Position numbers and translations under genes: made by a program. A model generated the notes under the pieces. That model worked only from the letters and a program-made list of their open reading frames with translations, had not been told where the DNA came from and did not search any database. DNA of 64,000 nucleotides, taken from the NCBI GenBank assembly GCA_030523275.1, contig JAUNIX010000008.1, forward strand, positions 36,233 to 100,232, read 5' to 3'. Below, one piece after another: positions 1 to 8,516 of the stretch. Source of the stretch: Lachnospiraceae bacterium. GTDB lineage: Bacteria > Bacillota > Clostridia > Lachnospirales > Lachnospiraceae. Every line of letters starts with the position of its first letter. The stretch's first letter is position 1.

Positions 1-359
1 TCTAACGCCATAACCAATAATTCTGCAGTTGCCAAATTTGTGGCAAATGGTATATTATGCATGTCACATAATGCTAAAACATTAAATACATTTGTTTCTT
101 TTCTCGTTTTAGCCTCTGGATCACGCAGAAAAATCACCATATCGATTTCGTTATGCTCAATCTGGGCTCCAAGTTGCTGCGTACCCCCTAATGGACCAGA
201 CAAGTATTTGTGCACGTTTAAATTAGTTACTTCCTCCACTAAATAACCAGTTGTCTCTGTTGCATATAATTCATGTTTGCTTAAAATCCCCCGATATGCT
301 ATACATAAATTCTGCATCAATCTTTTTTTTGTATCATGTGCTACCAAACCAATATTCAT
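1..359 (-). CDS. Methylglyoxal synthase-like protein (3' end cut by window)
   Basis: The 119 residues visible are collinear with MgsA, which converts dihydroxyacetone phosphate to methylglyoxal and phosphate. The N-terminal AHD (H8, D9), K12, GPLGG (55-59) and RDP (79-81) segments are recognisable. The GGDQQ motif carrying the catalytic Asp (E. coli D71) reads GGTQQ here (T60), and the positions of E. coli H98 and D101 are K87 and N90. The TGTTG phosphate loop reads TETTG. The start at 359 has a GGGGGT ribosome site. It is the last gene of the min-rodA run, 18 bases after rodA. It may be an MGS-fold sensor rather than an active enzyme. Homology is clear; activity is doubtful. Confidence 0.8.
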   Translation of the reverse strand, partial: MNIGLVAHDTKKRLMQNLCIAYRGILSKHELYATETTGYLVEEVTNLNVHKYLSGPLGGTQQLGAQIEHNEIDMVIFLRDPEAKTRKETNVFNVLALCDMHNIPFATNLATAELLVMAL

Positions 360-377
360 AATGTCATACCCCCATTT

Positions 378-1496
378 CTAATATTTCTTGCTTTGTAATG
401 ATATGTTAAGAACCATTCCCATACCAATCATAATACTTAGAACAGAACTTAACCCATAGCTGATCAATGGCAATGGCAACCCGGTATTTGGTAATGATCC
501 GGTTGCTACACCAATATTAATAAATGATTGAAATGCGATCAATGCCGCCACACCAGTTGCAATTAATTTGCCATTCAAATCATTTGCTCGTCTTGCTACC
601 ATAATGCATTGCACGACTAATAAAGCCAATAGTACGATCAAAACTACACTACCAATAAAACCAAATTCTTCTCCAACAACAGAAAAAATAAAGTCTGTCT
701 GTTGTTCTGATACTAACCCCGTATCACGCACAGTAACAGTTACATCCGAAATTGTATTTGTGTTTAACCCTTTACCAAATAATCTTCCTGAGCCAATTGC
801 CATAATCGAATTGTTCGTCTGATAAGCGGTTGTAGACTCATATTTGCCTGGATCTAGGAAAGACATAATACGTGTCACCTGATAATCTTGTAAAATAATC
901 TGTCCCGGCGTCTGAATATACCAAATAAATACTGCAAATGCCGGTACTCCAATCGCGATTACCCAGCCGATCAGTTTCAAGCTTAAGCCTCCAACAAATA
1001 TAATTGCACATAAAATCAATGTAATATCAATGGTTGTAGAAAGATCTGGTTCTAAAACAACCAGAAGCATAGGAAGCAAACACACCCCTGCTAGCTTGGC
1101 CAATGTTTTCCATTCATTTAATGTATCTTCATTTCTAGAAATAAAGGCCGCCGCCGCCAATATCAACACAATTTTACAGGTTTCCGACGGTTGAAATGTA
1201 AAACTACCAAATGCAAGCCACCGCTGTGCTCCACCAACTGTTTTTCCTGCGACCAGCACCAACAGCAATAGTACTATATTCACAATATAAAGAATACCTA
1301 TATTATTGGTGATGGAATTATAATCAATTACAGATAACAGGAGCATAATGCCCGAACAAAATACAACACCTATCAATTGTTTTATCGTATAAGATGAATT
1401 TGCACTGTTGATAAACAAAATTCCTAATATACTAAGTACCCAAACATTTAAGAGCAGTCGTTTGTTATAATTTTTCAAATCGTATTGCCTTAACAT
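378..1496 (-). CDS. rodA: Rod shape-determining SEDS glycosyltransferase RodA/FtsW family
   Basis: This 372-residue polytopic membrane protein belongs to the SEDS family, which polymerises lipid II into peptidoglycan glycan strands. About ten hydrophobic segments cover the whole length. The family signature NTGLPLPLISYG starts near residue 337, and the invariant Asp of the large extracellular loop is D268 in SEQQTDFIF, where most homologues read EAHTD. Its partner transpeptidase PBP2 is encoded upstream in the same run, which favours RodA over FtsW or SpoVE. The gene follows minE by 10 bases, so it is probably cotranscribed with the Min genes. Confidence 0.92.
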   Translation of the reverse strand: MLRQYDLKNYNKRLLLNVWVLSILGILFINSANSSYTIKQLIGVVFCSGIMLLLSVIDYNSITNNIGILYIVNIVLLLLVLVAGKTVGGAQRWLAFGSFTFQPSETCKIVLILAAAAFISRNEDTLNEWKTLAKLAGVCLLPMLLVVLEPDLSTTIDITLILCAIIFVGGLSLKLIGWVIAIGVPAFAVFIWYIQTPGQIILQDYQVTRIMSFLDPGKYESTTAYQTNNSIMAIGSGRLFGKGLNTNTISDVTVTVRDTGLVSEQQTDFIFSVVGEEFGFIGSVVLIVLLALLVVQCIMVARRANDLNGKLIATGVAALIAFQSFINIGVATGSLPNTGLPLPLISYGLSSVLSIMIGMGMVLNISLQSKKY

Positions 1497-1506
1497 AGCA
1501 TCATCC

Positions 1507-1776
1507 TTATTTCTTTAAATCCCGAATTGGAATATTCGCATATAAAGCTGGAACCTTATCTCCACCTTCTTCGGTCTGTGTCTGTGTGATCTGGATGTCC
1601 AACCCTTCTGCATCGACTTCCATGTATTTTGAAATCACTTGAATAATATCATTTTTTATCATTTCCATTAACTCTGGAGAACAACTGGAACGATCAGACA
1701 CTAATAGAAGTTTCAATCGATCTTTTGCAACATCTCCAGAACTTTTCTTTCGAAAAAAATTATCAAAGAATCCCAT
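1507..1776 (-). CDS. minE: Cell division topological specificity factor MinE
   Basis: This is an 89-residue MinE with an N-terminal membrane-targeting segment (MGFFDNFF), a basic MinD-contact helix (DRLKLLLVSDRSS) and a C-terminal dimerisation domain. MinE stimulates MinD ATPase activity and confines MinCD inhibition away from midcell. It lies 16 bases after minD with a GGGGGA ribosome site. The order minC-minD-minE shows that the organism uses the oscillating Min system rather than relying only on a DivIVA/MinJ anchor. Confidence 0.95.
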   Translation of the reverse strand: MGFFDNFFRKKSSGDVAKDRLKLLLVSDRSSCSPELMEMIKNDIIQVISKYMEVDAEGLDIQITQTQTEEGGDKVPALYANIPIRDLKK

Positions 1777-1792
1777 GTTTATCCCCCTTTAT

Positions 1793-2578
1793 TTAACCTT
1801 TAAAAGCCTTTAATAAACGGGCAAAAAATCCATCAACCTGAAATTCCATAAATGGTATATCTTCACCTTTTATTCTTTTGCATATATTCAAAAAAGCTTC
1901 ACCCGCCTGACAATTGCTACCTACCAATGGTTCTCCCTGGTTCGTAGCGACAACAATATTTTCATCATCTGGTACAATACCAAGTAGATCAACAGCCAAA
2001 ATATCAATAACATCTTCCTGAGACATCATATCCCCACGTTTAACCATGTCCATACGAATACGGTTAATTACAAGTTCCATCTTATTAATTTCATTCGCTT
2101 CTAACAATCCAATAATACGGTCTGCGTCACGAATAGCAGAAACTTCTGGAGTCGTAACGATAATGGCTCTATCTGCACCAGCAATTGCATTTTTGAATCC
2201 TTGCTCGATACCAGCAGGGCAATCCAAAATTATGTAATCAAATTCTTCTCGCAACTCATCTGTCAATTTTTTCATTTGTTCTGGAGATACACTTGTCTTA
2301 TCTCTTGTCTGTGCAGATGGAAGTAAGAATAGATTTGGATACTTTTTATCTTTGATCAACGCCTGTTTTATTCTGCAATTTCCTTCTACAACATCAACCA
2401 AATTGTAGACAATCCTATTTTCCAATCCCATAACAACATCCAGGTTTCGTAACCCGATATCGGTATCGATCAGTACCACATTGAATCCCATTTTTGCTAG
2501 ACCAGTACCTACATTAGCGGTTGTCGTAGTTTTTCCGACTCCACCCTTTCCTGATGTAATTACAATTACTTCGCTCAT
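1793..2578 (-). CDS. minD: Septum site-determining ATPase MinD
   Basis: MinD is a membrane-associated ParA-type ATPase that recruits MinC to the membrane and blocks FtsZ assembly at the poles. The 261-residue protein has the deviant Walker A motif KGGVGKTT (residues 11-18), the DTDIGLRNLD switch I region, the DCPAG Walker B segment and a C-terminal amphipathic membrane-targeting helix (FFARLLKAFKG). The start has a GGAGGAAG ribosome site. It follows minC by 19 bases. Confidence 0.97.
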   Translation of the reverse strand: MSEVIVITSGKGGVGKTTTTANVGTGLAKMGFNVVLIDTDIGLRNLDVVMGLENRIVYNLVDVVEGNCRIKQALIKDKKYPNLFLLPSAQTRDKTSVSPEQMKKLTDELREEFDYIILDCPAGIEQGFKNAIAGADRAIIVTTPEVSAIRDADRIIGLLEANEINKMELVINRIRMDMVKRGDMMSQEDVIDILAVDLLGIVPDDENIVVATNQGEPLVGSNCQAGEAFLNICKRIKGEDIPFMEFQVDGFFARLLKAFKG

Positions 2579-2597
2579 TTTTCTTCCTCCATCTATT

Positions 2598-3350
2598 TTA
2601 TATCATAAGTTCATGAATAAGTGACTTTGAAATTGGTTCCACATATATCTGACCATTTTCAACAAAAGCCATTTGTGGTTCTGTTATTTCAATATTTTTC
2701 TTCTTTTTCTTAATTCGAAATCCTCTTTTTACTTCTTCGTCCGAATTACGTGCAATCTGATTGCCAATTCGAATCTGCATTGGATGCATTTCTAGAGCTA
2801 CGATAAACGCATGATCATTATCGTCTGTACCTGCATAAGCATATCCTTTTAAAGCACCAAGAATTACAACATTTCCTTTTGCACTGACTGTTGCTCCAGG
2901 ATTCACATCTCCTAAGACGACAACACTGGAATCACTGGTAATACTTTGTCCAGAACGGAGAGTCCCCTTATAAAACATACCCTCACTGGATTTTTCCTTT
3001 TGCTGGTTGAACGCCTCCTGCTGTTCCAATTCTTTTTGTGCTTTTTGTTCTGCTTCACATTCTGCAATCATCTGCTGAAATTTTGTTTCGATTGCAACGT
3101 CTTCATCAATGATATAAGCAATCTGTAACGACGTCACCTCAGTAATACCCTGCAAAATTTCAGTCATCTGCTCATATTGCAGTCTTCTGCCTTCAAATTT
3201 AACTGCAATTGGTTTGGAAAATGCAAAAAAGGAAGCAGATGCCTGGAACTTGTCCATAAGCTGTTCATATAATTCTTCATATTCCAGATCAGGATCTAAC
3301 CAAAGGGTCAACCCAATCTTATTTCCTTTGATCATAACAGACTGATTCAT
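2598..3350 (-). CDS. minC: Septum formation inhibitor MinC
   Basis: MinC inhibits FtsZ polymerisation at unwanted division sites. The 250-residue product has an N-terminal MinC_N domain (about 1-95), a charged Glu/Gln/Lys linker (about 105-130) and a C-terminal right-handed beta-helix (about 130-210) with the SSVVVLGDVNPGA repeat typical of MinC_C. I chose the ATG at 3350 because GGAGAAG lies six bases before it. The ATG at 3365, directly after the mrdA stop, has no such site. The last 40 residues are a lysine-rich stretch and a short tail. Confidence 0.93.
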   Translation of the reverse strand: MNQSVMIKGNKIGLTLWLDPDLEYEELYEQLMDKFQASASFFAFSKPIAVKFEGRRLQYEQMTEILQGITEVTSLQIAYIIDEDVAIETKFQQMIAECEAEQKAQKELEQQEAFNQQKEKSSEGMFYKGTLRSGQSITSDSSVVVLGDVNPGATVSAKGNVVILGALKGYAYAGTDDNDHAFIVALEMHPMQIRIGNQIARNSDEEVKRGFRIKKKKKNIEITEPQMAFVENGQIYVEPISKSLIHELMI

Positions 3351-3365
3351 AATCGCTTCTCCCAT

Positions 3366-6281
3366 CTAATCACTGGCACCATTTGCTGCACTACCTGCCT
3401 GTTTCACTTGTTTTACTAGTTGCTTTTTATCGGAATCCTTACCAAAATAGTACTGGTAAACATCTTTTGCTACGTTGCAGGCATTCGATGATGAATATGC
3501 AAATGGCAATACAACGGTAACTGCAATTTCCGGATTGCTGTACGGTCCATAAGAAATAAACAATCCATGGTTTGGTCTTGTTTTATCTTCCTGTGCAGTA
3601 CCCGTTTTACCAGCAATCTTAACATTCTTCAAACTCGTAAATATATCTTTGTGTTCATTATAAACCACCCCATACATACCAGAATGGACAAGATCCCAAT
3701 AATTATCACTATTAAGTTTAACATTTCGTTTCACTTTTGTTTTATATTTTTTTACTGTCTTACCTTTTTGATCTGATATATTATCCATAATGCTAAGGTC
3801 AAAGACAGTTCCATTGTTCGCTATCGTTGTTGCATAATTTGCAATCTGAATTGGAGCAAAGTTATTCGTACCCTGTCCAATAGCAGAACGTACTAATTGT
3901 TCATCGGAAACACGTGGGGTCGTTTCTGGAAGTTCAATTCCTGATTTTTTATTCAACCCTAAAAGTGTAGCATATTTGCTGATGATTTCCAACCCCTGCT
4001 TCTCACTGATACTTCCCGTATTCGTCGTTCCCATTCGATAACCGACTTCATAGAAAAATACGTTACAGGAGTTTGTGATTGCTTTGGAAACACTTTCGAC
4101 ACCATGGCTGCTAGGATATTTCCAACATTTGGCAACCGGACTAATCTTATTAAAAACACCGGTACAACGAACCGTCGTTCCTGTAGAGATCGTGCCTTCA
4201 TTTAATGCCGCAATCGCCATCAACGGTTTAAAAGTAGAACCAGGAGCTGTCGCATGATTCAATGCCTGATCGTAAAGTGGTCTTGATTCATTACTCACTA
4301 ACTGACTATAATATTGTCCATCAATTCCGTTTGCCAGTCGATTACTGTCGTAACTTGGATAACTCACCATTGTCTTGATTTTACCTGTTTTTACATCGGT
4401 AATGATAATCGAACCTGAGCATGGATCAAGACCAATCTGTCCAGGTGTAATATCTCGATGAGAAATTTTCTTTCGAATAAAAGAATATGCTCCAAGAGAT
4501 CCTGAGCACAACTGGTTATAATCAGCTTTATCCTTCTTCTTACTCAAAACACCTTGCTCATAGAGTAAACGACAAACCGTTTTTCCAGATAACTCTCCTG
4601 ATTTTATCATATATTTACACACTAATGTGTCGAAACTTGTATCATCCGCCAAATTTTCTGTAACATAATCTGCTAATGCCTCGAAAATCTCATCAGTATT
4701 ATAATAGGAAGACTTAATATTGAATTCAGAAGTGTCTACCCATTCCTGATTAATTGCATAACGGAGAAATTCTCCAATACTAATCTTACCATTTTTCCAA
4801 TTTTTGTAAGTTTTATCTTTTGTGTCAATCAAACTTGTCAATAATATTTTATTACTTGCCAAAGTATCATAGACATATTCTGCATATGCCTGTTTCTCAT
4901 CTGATAAATCTTCTTGTGCAGTCGTACTGTTGAGCAAATCGCTTTTCAATGTTACAAGCTGCTTTTTTTCATACGTCGTTATTTTTTCGTAAACCGATTT
5001 TTCATAATCCGTACTATTGTCATCATTCAAAGATGATATGTCGATGATTTTATTTTGAATCAGAGCATTGTAGACATCTTTGACTGGAATCTTCTTATTA
5101 TCGCTACTTTTCCCAGCAGAATCTCCAGGTATTAAGTTTGATAACACAATCCCTGCTAATTTACTCTCAATCAGTTCATAACAATATTGTTGTAAATCTG
5201 CATCAATACTAAGAGTAATGTCATCACCCGTACCTGGTTTTTCTTCCCCGGTTACTTCCAAAACTTTTCCGATCTTGTCTACAAGCATTGTCTCACTTCC
5301 ACTCTCACCGTGTAGATAAGACTCATATAATTTCTCGATTCCATCTTTTCCAACAATGTCATTCGACGTATAGTAGTTTGGATCGTCCTCTTCTTTTCCT
5401 TTATTTAAAGATTTTATTTCCTCATCAGATGCCGGACCGGTATATCCAACAATATGAGCGATCGATTCACTGTTATTATAAACACGCATAGTATCTTCTG
5501 TAATATCAATGCCAACGAGATCATTTTGTTCTTCCTCAATCGCAGCAATGCTCTCTTGGCTGATTTCACTCGCAATCACAACTTTCATATATTGGGAAAA
5601 ACGACTTAAATATACATTATAACGAACTGCCATAATTTTTAAGGCATCCTTCTCTGAATATTCATCAGAAATGCCAAACATATCGCCAACACCAGTTCCT
5701 CCAGTTCCATCTTTAAAATAATGGAATACCTCTTCTGCAGACGAATTGAGTTGTTGTTCTCTCTTTTTGATTTCATCTTTACTTAAATCTGAAGTATTGG
5801 ACCCAATTCCATATACATTTTTCTTAAATGTAGTTAATTCGGAACCCGAAATCGTGAATTCAAACTTTCCTTTTCCTGTTCGCTTAATCGGAAAATCTGT
5901 CGCAATCTCATCTCCATTTTTCTCTAAAATCTTAATGACTTTATAAATAACTTTATTTTTTTCTTCATTTTCAGTGGTTTTATTTTTCTTTGCCAAAGTT
6001 GCAAATGCCGTATCATTCTGGAACGTCACGGCGTATGCCAGCTTGTTGTAAGCCAAAAGCTTTCCATTGCAATCATAGATGTTACCTCGAATTCCATTCT
6101 TGGTAATCGTCTTCTGAATTTTATACGTAAAATTCGCTAAATGTTCTTCACCCTGAATAATCTGCAGGACAAACAAACGGCATATCAGTATAAAAAAGAG
6201 GATAAAACTAAATACCATTAAAACAAGTAACCGATGTTGGTCCAAAAAATCTAAAATTTTTTCTTTTAATCTTCGGTTCAT
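3366..6281 (-). CDS. mrdA: Penicillin-binding protein 2 (elongasome transpeptidase) with large insertion
   Basis: This class B PBP cross-links peptidoglycan during elongation with RodA. It has one N-terminal membrane anchor (about 17-43), a dimerisation/pedestal domain, and a transpeptidase domain with S682-T-F-K685, S738-C-N740 and K892-T-G894. At 971 residues it is about 300 longer than usual. The extra length is mainly a stretch of about 240 residues (about 370-610) between the LQQY helix and the GSIIITDVKTG strand that are normally almost adjacent. That insertion is acidic, predicted helical and contains two similar segments, VYNALIQNKI (403-412) and VYDTLASNKI (470-479). The start overlaps the mreD stop by one base. 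Confidence 0.95.
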   Translation of the reverse strand: MNRRLKEKILDFLDQHRLLVLMVFSFILFFILICRLFVLQIIQGEEHLANFTYKIQKTITKNGIRGNIYDCNGKLLAYNKLAYAVTFQNDTAFATLAKKNKTTENEEKNKVIYKVIKILEKNGDEIATDFPIKRTGKGKFEFTISGSELTTFKKNVYGIGSNTSDLSKDEIKKREQQLNSSAEEVFHYFKDGTGGTGVGDMFGISDEYSEKDALKIMAVRYNVYLSRFSQYMKVVIASEISQESIAAIEEEQNDLVGIDITEDTMRVYNNSESIAHIVGYTGPASDEEIKSLNKGKEEDDPNYYTSNDIVGKDGIEKLYESYLHGESGSETMLVDKIGKVLEVTGEEKPGTGDDITLSIDADLQQYCYELIESKLAGIVLSNLIPGDSAGKSSDNKKIPVKDVYNALIQNKIIDISSLNDDNSTDYEKSVYEKITTYEKKQLVTLKSDLLNSTTAQEDLSDEKQAYAEYVYDTLASNKILLTSLIDTKDKTYKNWKNGKISIGEFLRYAINQEWVDTSEFNIKSSYYNTDEIFEALADYVTENLADDTSFDTLVCKYMIKSGELSGKTVCRLLYEQGVLSKKKDKADYNQLCSGSLGAYSFIRKKISHRDITPGQIGLDPCSGSIIITDVKTGKIKTMVSYPSYDSNRLANGIDGQYYSQLVSNESRPLYDQALNHATAPGSTFKPLMAIAALNEGTISTGTTVRCTGVFNKISPVAKCWKYPSSHGVESVSKAITNSCNVFFYEVGYRMGTTNTGSISEKQGLEIISKYATLLGLNKKSGIELPETTPRVSDEQLVRSAIGQGTNNFAPIQIANYATTIANNGTVFDLSIMDNISDQKGKTVKKYKTKVKRNVKLNSDNYWDLVHSGMYGVVYNEHKDIFTSLKNVKIAGKTGTAQEDKTRPNHGLFISYGPYSNPEIAVTVVLPFAYSSSNACNVAKDVYQYYFGKDSDKKQLVKQVKQAGSAANGASD

Positions 6282-6793
6282 CAGATCACACCTCTTTCTT
6301 CATATGATTCCAGCCATGACATAATTGGAAGCAGCAAACGGTACACGGCTACTGCTACAATGGCCGTATAAATTGCTTCTGGAATAATAATACTTCTTAA
6401 AAAATAGAAGAAGCCCAGTCTTCCTCTCAAAAGGAAGAAGAAAATATATATTAAAATATCATAAACCAATGAATTTCCAGCAAGCACTGCCAATGGCAAC
6501 ATAAAGTCATCCTGGAAATAAAGTTTATTAAAAAATCCATTTACATAGCCAATCAAAACGTAGAGTAGTGCATATTGGCCTAGAAGATTTCCGTAAAAAA
6601 TGTCAACTAAAAGTCCACAGAAAAACCCAACAATAACAGCTTCTTTTTGTCCTCTCATCAAAGCAATACATACAACAAAAGCAATCATAACATTTGGTGC
6701 CGTATCTGCCAGTTTCAGGAAATCAAATACAGAAGTCTGGAGTAAAAAACTTAACACGATTGAAATTGCATAAAAAATTCCTCTTACTAACAT
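6281..6793 (-). CDS. mreD: Rod shape-determining protein MreD
   Basis: MreD is a 170-residue integral membrane protein of the elongation complex, with about five hydrophobic segments and few charged residues outside the loops. Its identity rests on size, topology, the FFCGLLVDIFYGNLLG segment typical of MreD and its position between mreC and mrdA. It begins five bases after mreC, and its TGA shares a base with the mrdA ATG, so the three are likely translated together. Confidence 0.9.
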   Translation of the reverse strand: MLVRGIFYAISIVLSFLLQTSVFDFLKLADTAPNVMIAFVVCIALMRGQKEAVIVGFFCGLLVDIFYGNLLGQYALLYVLIGYVNGFFNKLYFQDDFMLPLAVLAGNSLVYDILIYIFFFLLRGRLGFFYFLRSIIIPEAIYTAIVAVAVYRLLLPIMSWLESYEERGVI

Positions 6794-6798
6794 ACTCT

Positions 6799-7668
6799 CT
6801 ATTCCTTAACTGTCTCATCTAAAACAACGGTTTCTTTTACTTCTTTAATTACAAGTACTTCTTTGAGATGTTGAAAGTCAACCACCGGTTTGATTCGCGC
6901 CGTTTTAGTTAGACCGTCCGTGTTCTTCATCACCTTTGTCACTGTTCCAATTGTAATCCCTTCCATGAACTTAGAACTGATATTGGATGTGACAACTTCA
7001 TCACCTTTTTTGACTTTCGAATCTTTATCAAGATAAACAACTTCCAAATATCCTTTGTTCATTGTCTCTGTACTTCCCTTAACGATACAGTTATCCTGCG
7101 TCGATAGAACCATCGCACTGACCATACTAGTATCATTGATGACGGAACGTACTTTTGAATAATGGTCGCTCACTTCATATACAATTCCTACGAGACCATT
7201 ACCGGCAATGACATTCATATCTTTTTTAATGCCGTCTTTGGCACCTTTATCAATCACAAAAATATCAAACCAGTTGCCACTTCCTTTACTGACAACATTG
7301 GCACCTGTTTTTTTATAATCGGAATATTTCTGATCCAACTGATACAATGCTTCTAACCGTTCTAATTTATAAGTATCCTGAGAAAGATTTTGATTCTCCA
7401 TTTTCAGTGCATTTACGAGTGCTGTCAATTCTTCATTTTCTTTCTGTAATTGCTTGTTTTCTTCTTTCGCATTTTTCGAATCGACAATGTTATTTCCCAC
7501 AGAATTAATTCCCTTTTGCATTGGGACAATCGTAATTCCGGCAATGTTAGAAATAATGGCAATCTGACCGGGCGCAAACGTACTGACCGCCAAAAGTAAA
7601 ATACAAATAGAAATAAAAATTCCTAATATATGCTTTGCACTTAATGTTTTCTTTCTCCTGTTATTCAT
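6799..7668 (-). CDS. mreC: Rod shape-determining protein MreC
   Basis: MreC is a single-pass protein that scaffolds PBP2 and RodA outside the membrane. The 289-residue product has an N-terminal membrane segment (about 12-32), a coiled coil (about 60-110) rich in Lys/Glu/Asn, and the paired beta-barrel domain, including GNWFDIFVIDKGAKDGI and the VVTSNISSKFMEGITIG strand pair. The start has GAGGAATGG upstream. It directly follows radC with a 31-base gap; mreB, the expected neighbour, is not there. Confidence 0.93.
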   Translation of the reverse strand: MNNRRKKTLSAKHILGIFISICILLLAVSTFAPGQIAIISNIAGITIVPMQKGINSVGNNIVDSKNAKEENKQLQKENEELTALVNALKMENQNLSQDTYKLERLEALYQLDQKYSDYKKTGANVVSKGSGNWFDIFVIDKGAKDGIKKDMNVIAGNGLVGIVYEVSDHYSKVRSVINDTSMVSAMVLSTQDNCIVKGSTETMNKGYLEVVYLDKDSKVKKGDEVVTSNISSKFMEGITIGTVTKVMKNTDGLTKTARIKPVVDFQHLKEVLVIKEVKETVVLDETVKE

Positions 7669-7699
7669 TTTCCATTCCTCACTTAAATGATTATTCTAT

Positions 7700-8395
7700 C
7701 TATAAAAGCTTTTGTTCCCGAAGACTTACATATTTGCAGTCCCCTATAATGATATGGTCAATCAGTGGAATCCCAATCAATTCTCCCGCATCCCTGATAA
7801 CTTTTGTAATATCTAAATCTTTGTTACTTGGAGTCGGATCCCCTGATGGATGATTGTGAAGCAAAATCACATACACTGCCTCGTATTTTAATGCCTCCTG
7901 AAAAATCTCACGTGGGGATGCCATCGAAGTATTTACCGTTCCTTCTGAAAGGATCATTTCACGTATCACATGACACTTACCATCTAAAAGAATCAGCACT
8001 GTTTTTTCTCGCTTTTCATGACGCAAACTTTCCATATAATATTCCGCAATACTAGATGGAGAATGAAAAGAAAGACGTTCTCTCCTCTGACTTTTGGTAA
8101 GTCTTTTGGCTAGTTCTGCTATAGCTAATAATTGTACTGCCTTTACCGAACCAACACCTTTGATTTTCATCAAGTCCTCTTTTGTGGTATAAAATAACCC
8201 TAATAAACCGGGATATTCCGACTGATGATTCAAAATCTGGTGCGCAAGATCGATTGAACGCATATTGCGACCACCTGTACGTATGATGACTGCCAGCAGC
8301 TCTGCGTCCGAAAGATATTCGGCTCCTTTTTCCAATGCTTTTTCATATGGTCGTTCTGATTTTGGAAGCTCTTTTACTGTTAAATATGGTTTCAT
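7700..8395 (-). CDS. radC: JAMM-motif DNA repair protein RadC
   Basis: RadC/YeeS-family proteins carry an N-terminal helix-hairpin-helix-like UPF0758 region and a C-terminal JAMM metalloprotease fold. The 231-residue product shows the hairpin segment KIKGVGSVKAVQLLA (about 77-91) and the metal-binding H180-x-H182-x10-D193 motif in HNHPSGDPTPSNKD. The in vivo role in repair is disputed in the literature. Its place ahead of mreCD is common in Firmicutes. The start has GGAG eight bases upstream. Confidence 0.93.
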   Translation of the reverse strand: MKPYLTVKELPKSERPYEKALEKGAEYLSDAELLAVIIRTGGRNMRSIDLAHQILNHQSEYPGLLGLFYTTKEDLMKIKGVGSVKAVQLLAIAELAKRLTKSQRRERLSFHSPSSIAEYYMESLRHEKREKTVLILLDGKCHVIREMILSEGTVNTSMASPREIFQEALKYEAVYVILLHNHPSGDPTPSNKDLDITKVIRDAGELIGIPLIDHIIIGDCKYVSLREQKLL

Positions 8396-8516
8396 TTCAT
8401 TATCTCCTTTTTGATGTGTTTATAAAAAGGAAATGCATATTCTCTAAAATAAAACCTCTCTTCCTAATCTTACCACAGGATTTTTCGCTTGTATACATGA
8501 TAAATTTTTAACTTTC

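Noticed and set aside
8440..8516. Possible promoter (TATACA-N17-TAAGAT) in the 121-base gap before radC
   Set aside because: The -35 matches consensus poorly and the upstream genes already read through; not strong enough to list.
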